A stretch of 41,418 bases of DNA from Bacteroidetes bacterium GWF2_40_14 (GTDB lineage Bacteria > Bacteroidota > Bacteroidia > Bacteroidales > UBA932), in the NCBI GenBank assembly GCA_001769195.1, contig MEOK01000036.1:559-41976 (forward strand), written 5' to 3'. This document shows positions 40,413-41,418 of the stretch, piece by piece (position 1 is the first letter of the stretch; each line of letters starts with the position of its first letter). The notes under the pieces were generated by a model. That model was not told the DNA's origin. It did not search any database and saw nothing but the letters and a program-made list of their open reading frames with translations. Made by a program: the position numbers and the translations under genes.

Positions 40413-41418
40413 ATGGCAAAAGTTAAAAAAGCATGGTTCTGCACATCATGCGGCAACGAAAGTGCAAAGTGGCTGGGCAGGTGTCCGGCCTGTGGAGAGT
40501 GGAACACTATACAGGAGGAGATTATCAGCAAAGATGTTTCAGGAAGTGCAGGAATGAGGAATGTGAGCTTTTTGCCAACCAGCAATCCAAAGCCGGAGCC
40601 TCTCTCTGCAATCAACTTCTCGGAAGAGCATCGCATCTCTCTTGGGAACAACGAACTCGACAGGATACTTGGAGGCGGTCTGGTTGAGGGTTCTGTTATT
40701 CTGATAGGGGGCGAACCGGGAATCGGCAAATCCACTCTTTCGCTTCAGATTCCTCTTCATTGCCCTGATATGCTGACGCTTTATGTTTCCGGAGAAGAGA
40801 GCCCCAAACAGATAAAACTTCGTGCCCAGCGGCTCGGCGGAGATGACAGCAATTGCCTTATTCTAAGCGAGACGCTCCTTGAGAATATTGTAAACAGGGC
40901 AAATGAGACACGTCCGCAACTAATTATCATTGATTCAATTCAAACTATATACTCACAGGCAATAGAGAGCTCACCGGGGTCGGTCTCTCAGGTGCGCGAG
41001 TGCGCCGCCATGCTTATGAAGTATGCAAAGGAGACAAACACTCCTACAATTCTGATCGGTCACATTACCAAGGACGGCAGCATTGCCGGCCCCAAGGTGC
41101 TCGAACATATTGTAGACGTCGTGCTTCAGTTCGAGGGCGACACTCGCCACTCATACAGGATTTTACGCAGCATCAAAAACCGTTTTGGATCGACTGCAGA
41201 ACTTGCTATTTTCGAAATGATAAACACTGGTCTGCGAGAAGTCAGCAACCCTTCTGAAATGCTCATACCGATGCATCAGGAGAATCTTTCTGGCATAGCT
41301 GTTGCCGCAATGCTCGACGGAACCCGCCCGTTTCTGATTGAAACTCAGGCGTTGGTCAGTTCCGCAGCTTATGGCACCCCTCAACGTTCCGCCACCGGTT
41401 TCGACGCCCGGAGGATGA
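40413..41418 (+). CDS. radA: DNA repair protein RadA (3' truncated by window end)
   Basis: The frame runs from ATG 40413 past the last base of the window; 335 complete codons of a protein usually about 450 residues long are present. The order is typical: a zinc finger (CTSCG and CPACGEW, residues about 10-30), a RecA-like ATPase with Walker A GGEPGIGKST and a Walker B region at LIIIDSIQTIYS, the RadA-specific SIKNRFGST motif, and the start of the Lon-like C-terminal domain (LIETQALVS, then ATGFDARR). It remodels branched DNA during recombinational repair. It is a housekeeping gene divergent from the serine hydrolase and unrelated to the PUL. Confidence 0.96.
   Translation, partial: MAKVKKAWFCTSCGNESAKWLGRCPACGEWNTIQEEIISKDVSGSAGMRNVSFLPTSNPKPEPLSAINFSEEHRISLGNNELDRILGGGLVEGSVILIGGEPGIGKSTLSLQIPLHCPDMLTLYVSGEESPKQIKLRAQRLGGDDSNCLILSETLLENIVNRANETRPQLIIIDSIQTIYSQAIESSPGSVSQVRECAAMLMKYAKETNTPTILIGHITKDGSIAGPKVLEHIVDVVLQFEGDTRHSYRILRSIKNRFGSTAELAIFEMINTGLREVSNPSEMLIPMHQENLSGIAVAAMLDGTRPFLIETQALVSSAAYGTPQRSATGFDARRM

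Overview
The window looks like a chromosomal segment of a Bacteroidota, probably order Bacteroidales. The evidence is a SusC/SusD pair with an adjacent polysaccharide-utilisation locus (PUL), a LacI/AraC (XylR-type) hybrid regulator, Bacteroidetes-style TAnnTTTG promoter boxes, moderately AT-rich DNA, and signal peptides ending in AQ or in lipoboxes. No rRNA, tRNA, CRISPR array, transposase or phage gene was seen.

Region 1 (1-12.7 kb) is a sensory cluster. After the 3' end of a four-helix-bundle (S23/IVS-type) gene come a membrane hybrid kinase (4HB-HAMP-GAF-HisKA-HATPase-REC-REC), a REC-PAS-PAS-kinase, a kinase-less REC-PAS-PAS protein overlapping a periplasmic-binding-domain kinase, an Rcp1-like single-domain response regulator, a second REC-PAS-kinase and a small membrane protein. 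Nearly every gap between these genes is filled with degenerate 7-bp repeats (GGCAATA type, in either orientation), 8-bp repeats (ACATTAGC type) and a roughly 100-bp element ending in an 8-bp hairpin. The repeats begin at, and sometimes inside, the 3' ends of genes. There they supply TAG stop codons and a few C-terminal residues. The 8-mer arrays end at start codons.

Region 2 (12.7-19.0 kb) is a trehalose-type cluster: a GH15 trehalase/glucoamylase-like enzyme, a HAMP-domain membrane protein fused to a GT20 trehalose-6-phosphate synthase-like enzyme, and a convergent OtsA-OtsB fusion. A 36-bp copy of the 3' end of the GH15 gene lies on the far side of the HAMP-GT20 gene. It differs only at synonymous positions, which suggests that gene arrived by recombination into an ancestral arrangement of overlapping convergent genes.

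Region 3 (19.2-20.0 kb) is an exported peptidase C26-type amidohydrolase whose 3' end is also overwritten by 7-mer repeats.

Region 4 (20.1-38.7 kb) is a PUL: a divergent XylR-type regulator, SusC, SusD, a fasciclin lipoprotein, a hairpin terminator, then a heparinase II/III-like lyase, GH20 hexosaminidase, sugar MFS permease, NagA, a NagB-like deaminase, a second GH20-like enzyme, a GH18-like secreted protein, a SASA-type acetylesterase, an SDR dehydrogenase and mannonate dehydratase UxuA. The gene content suggests an acetylated glycan containing N-acetylhexosamine and uronic acid; this is inference.

Region 5 (38.7-41.4 kb) holds a convergent exported serine hydrolase (class C beta-lactamase fold) and the 5' part of radA, which runs off the window. 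These two are divergently transcribed from a short gap with two facing promoter boxes.
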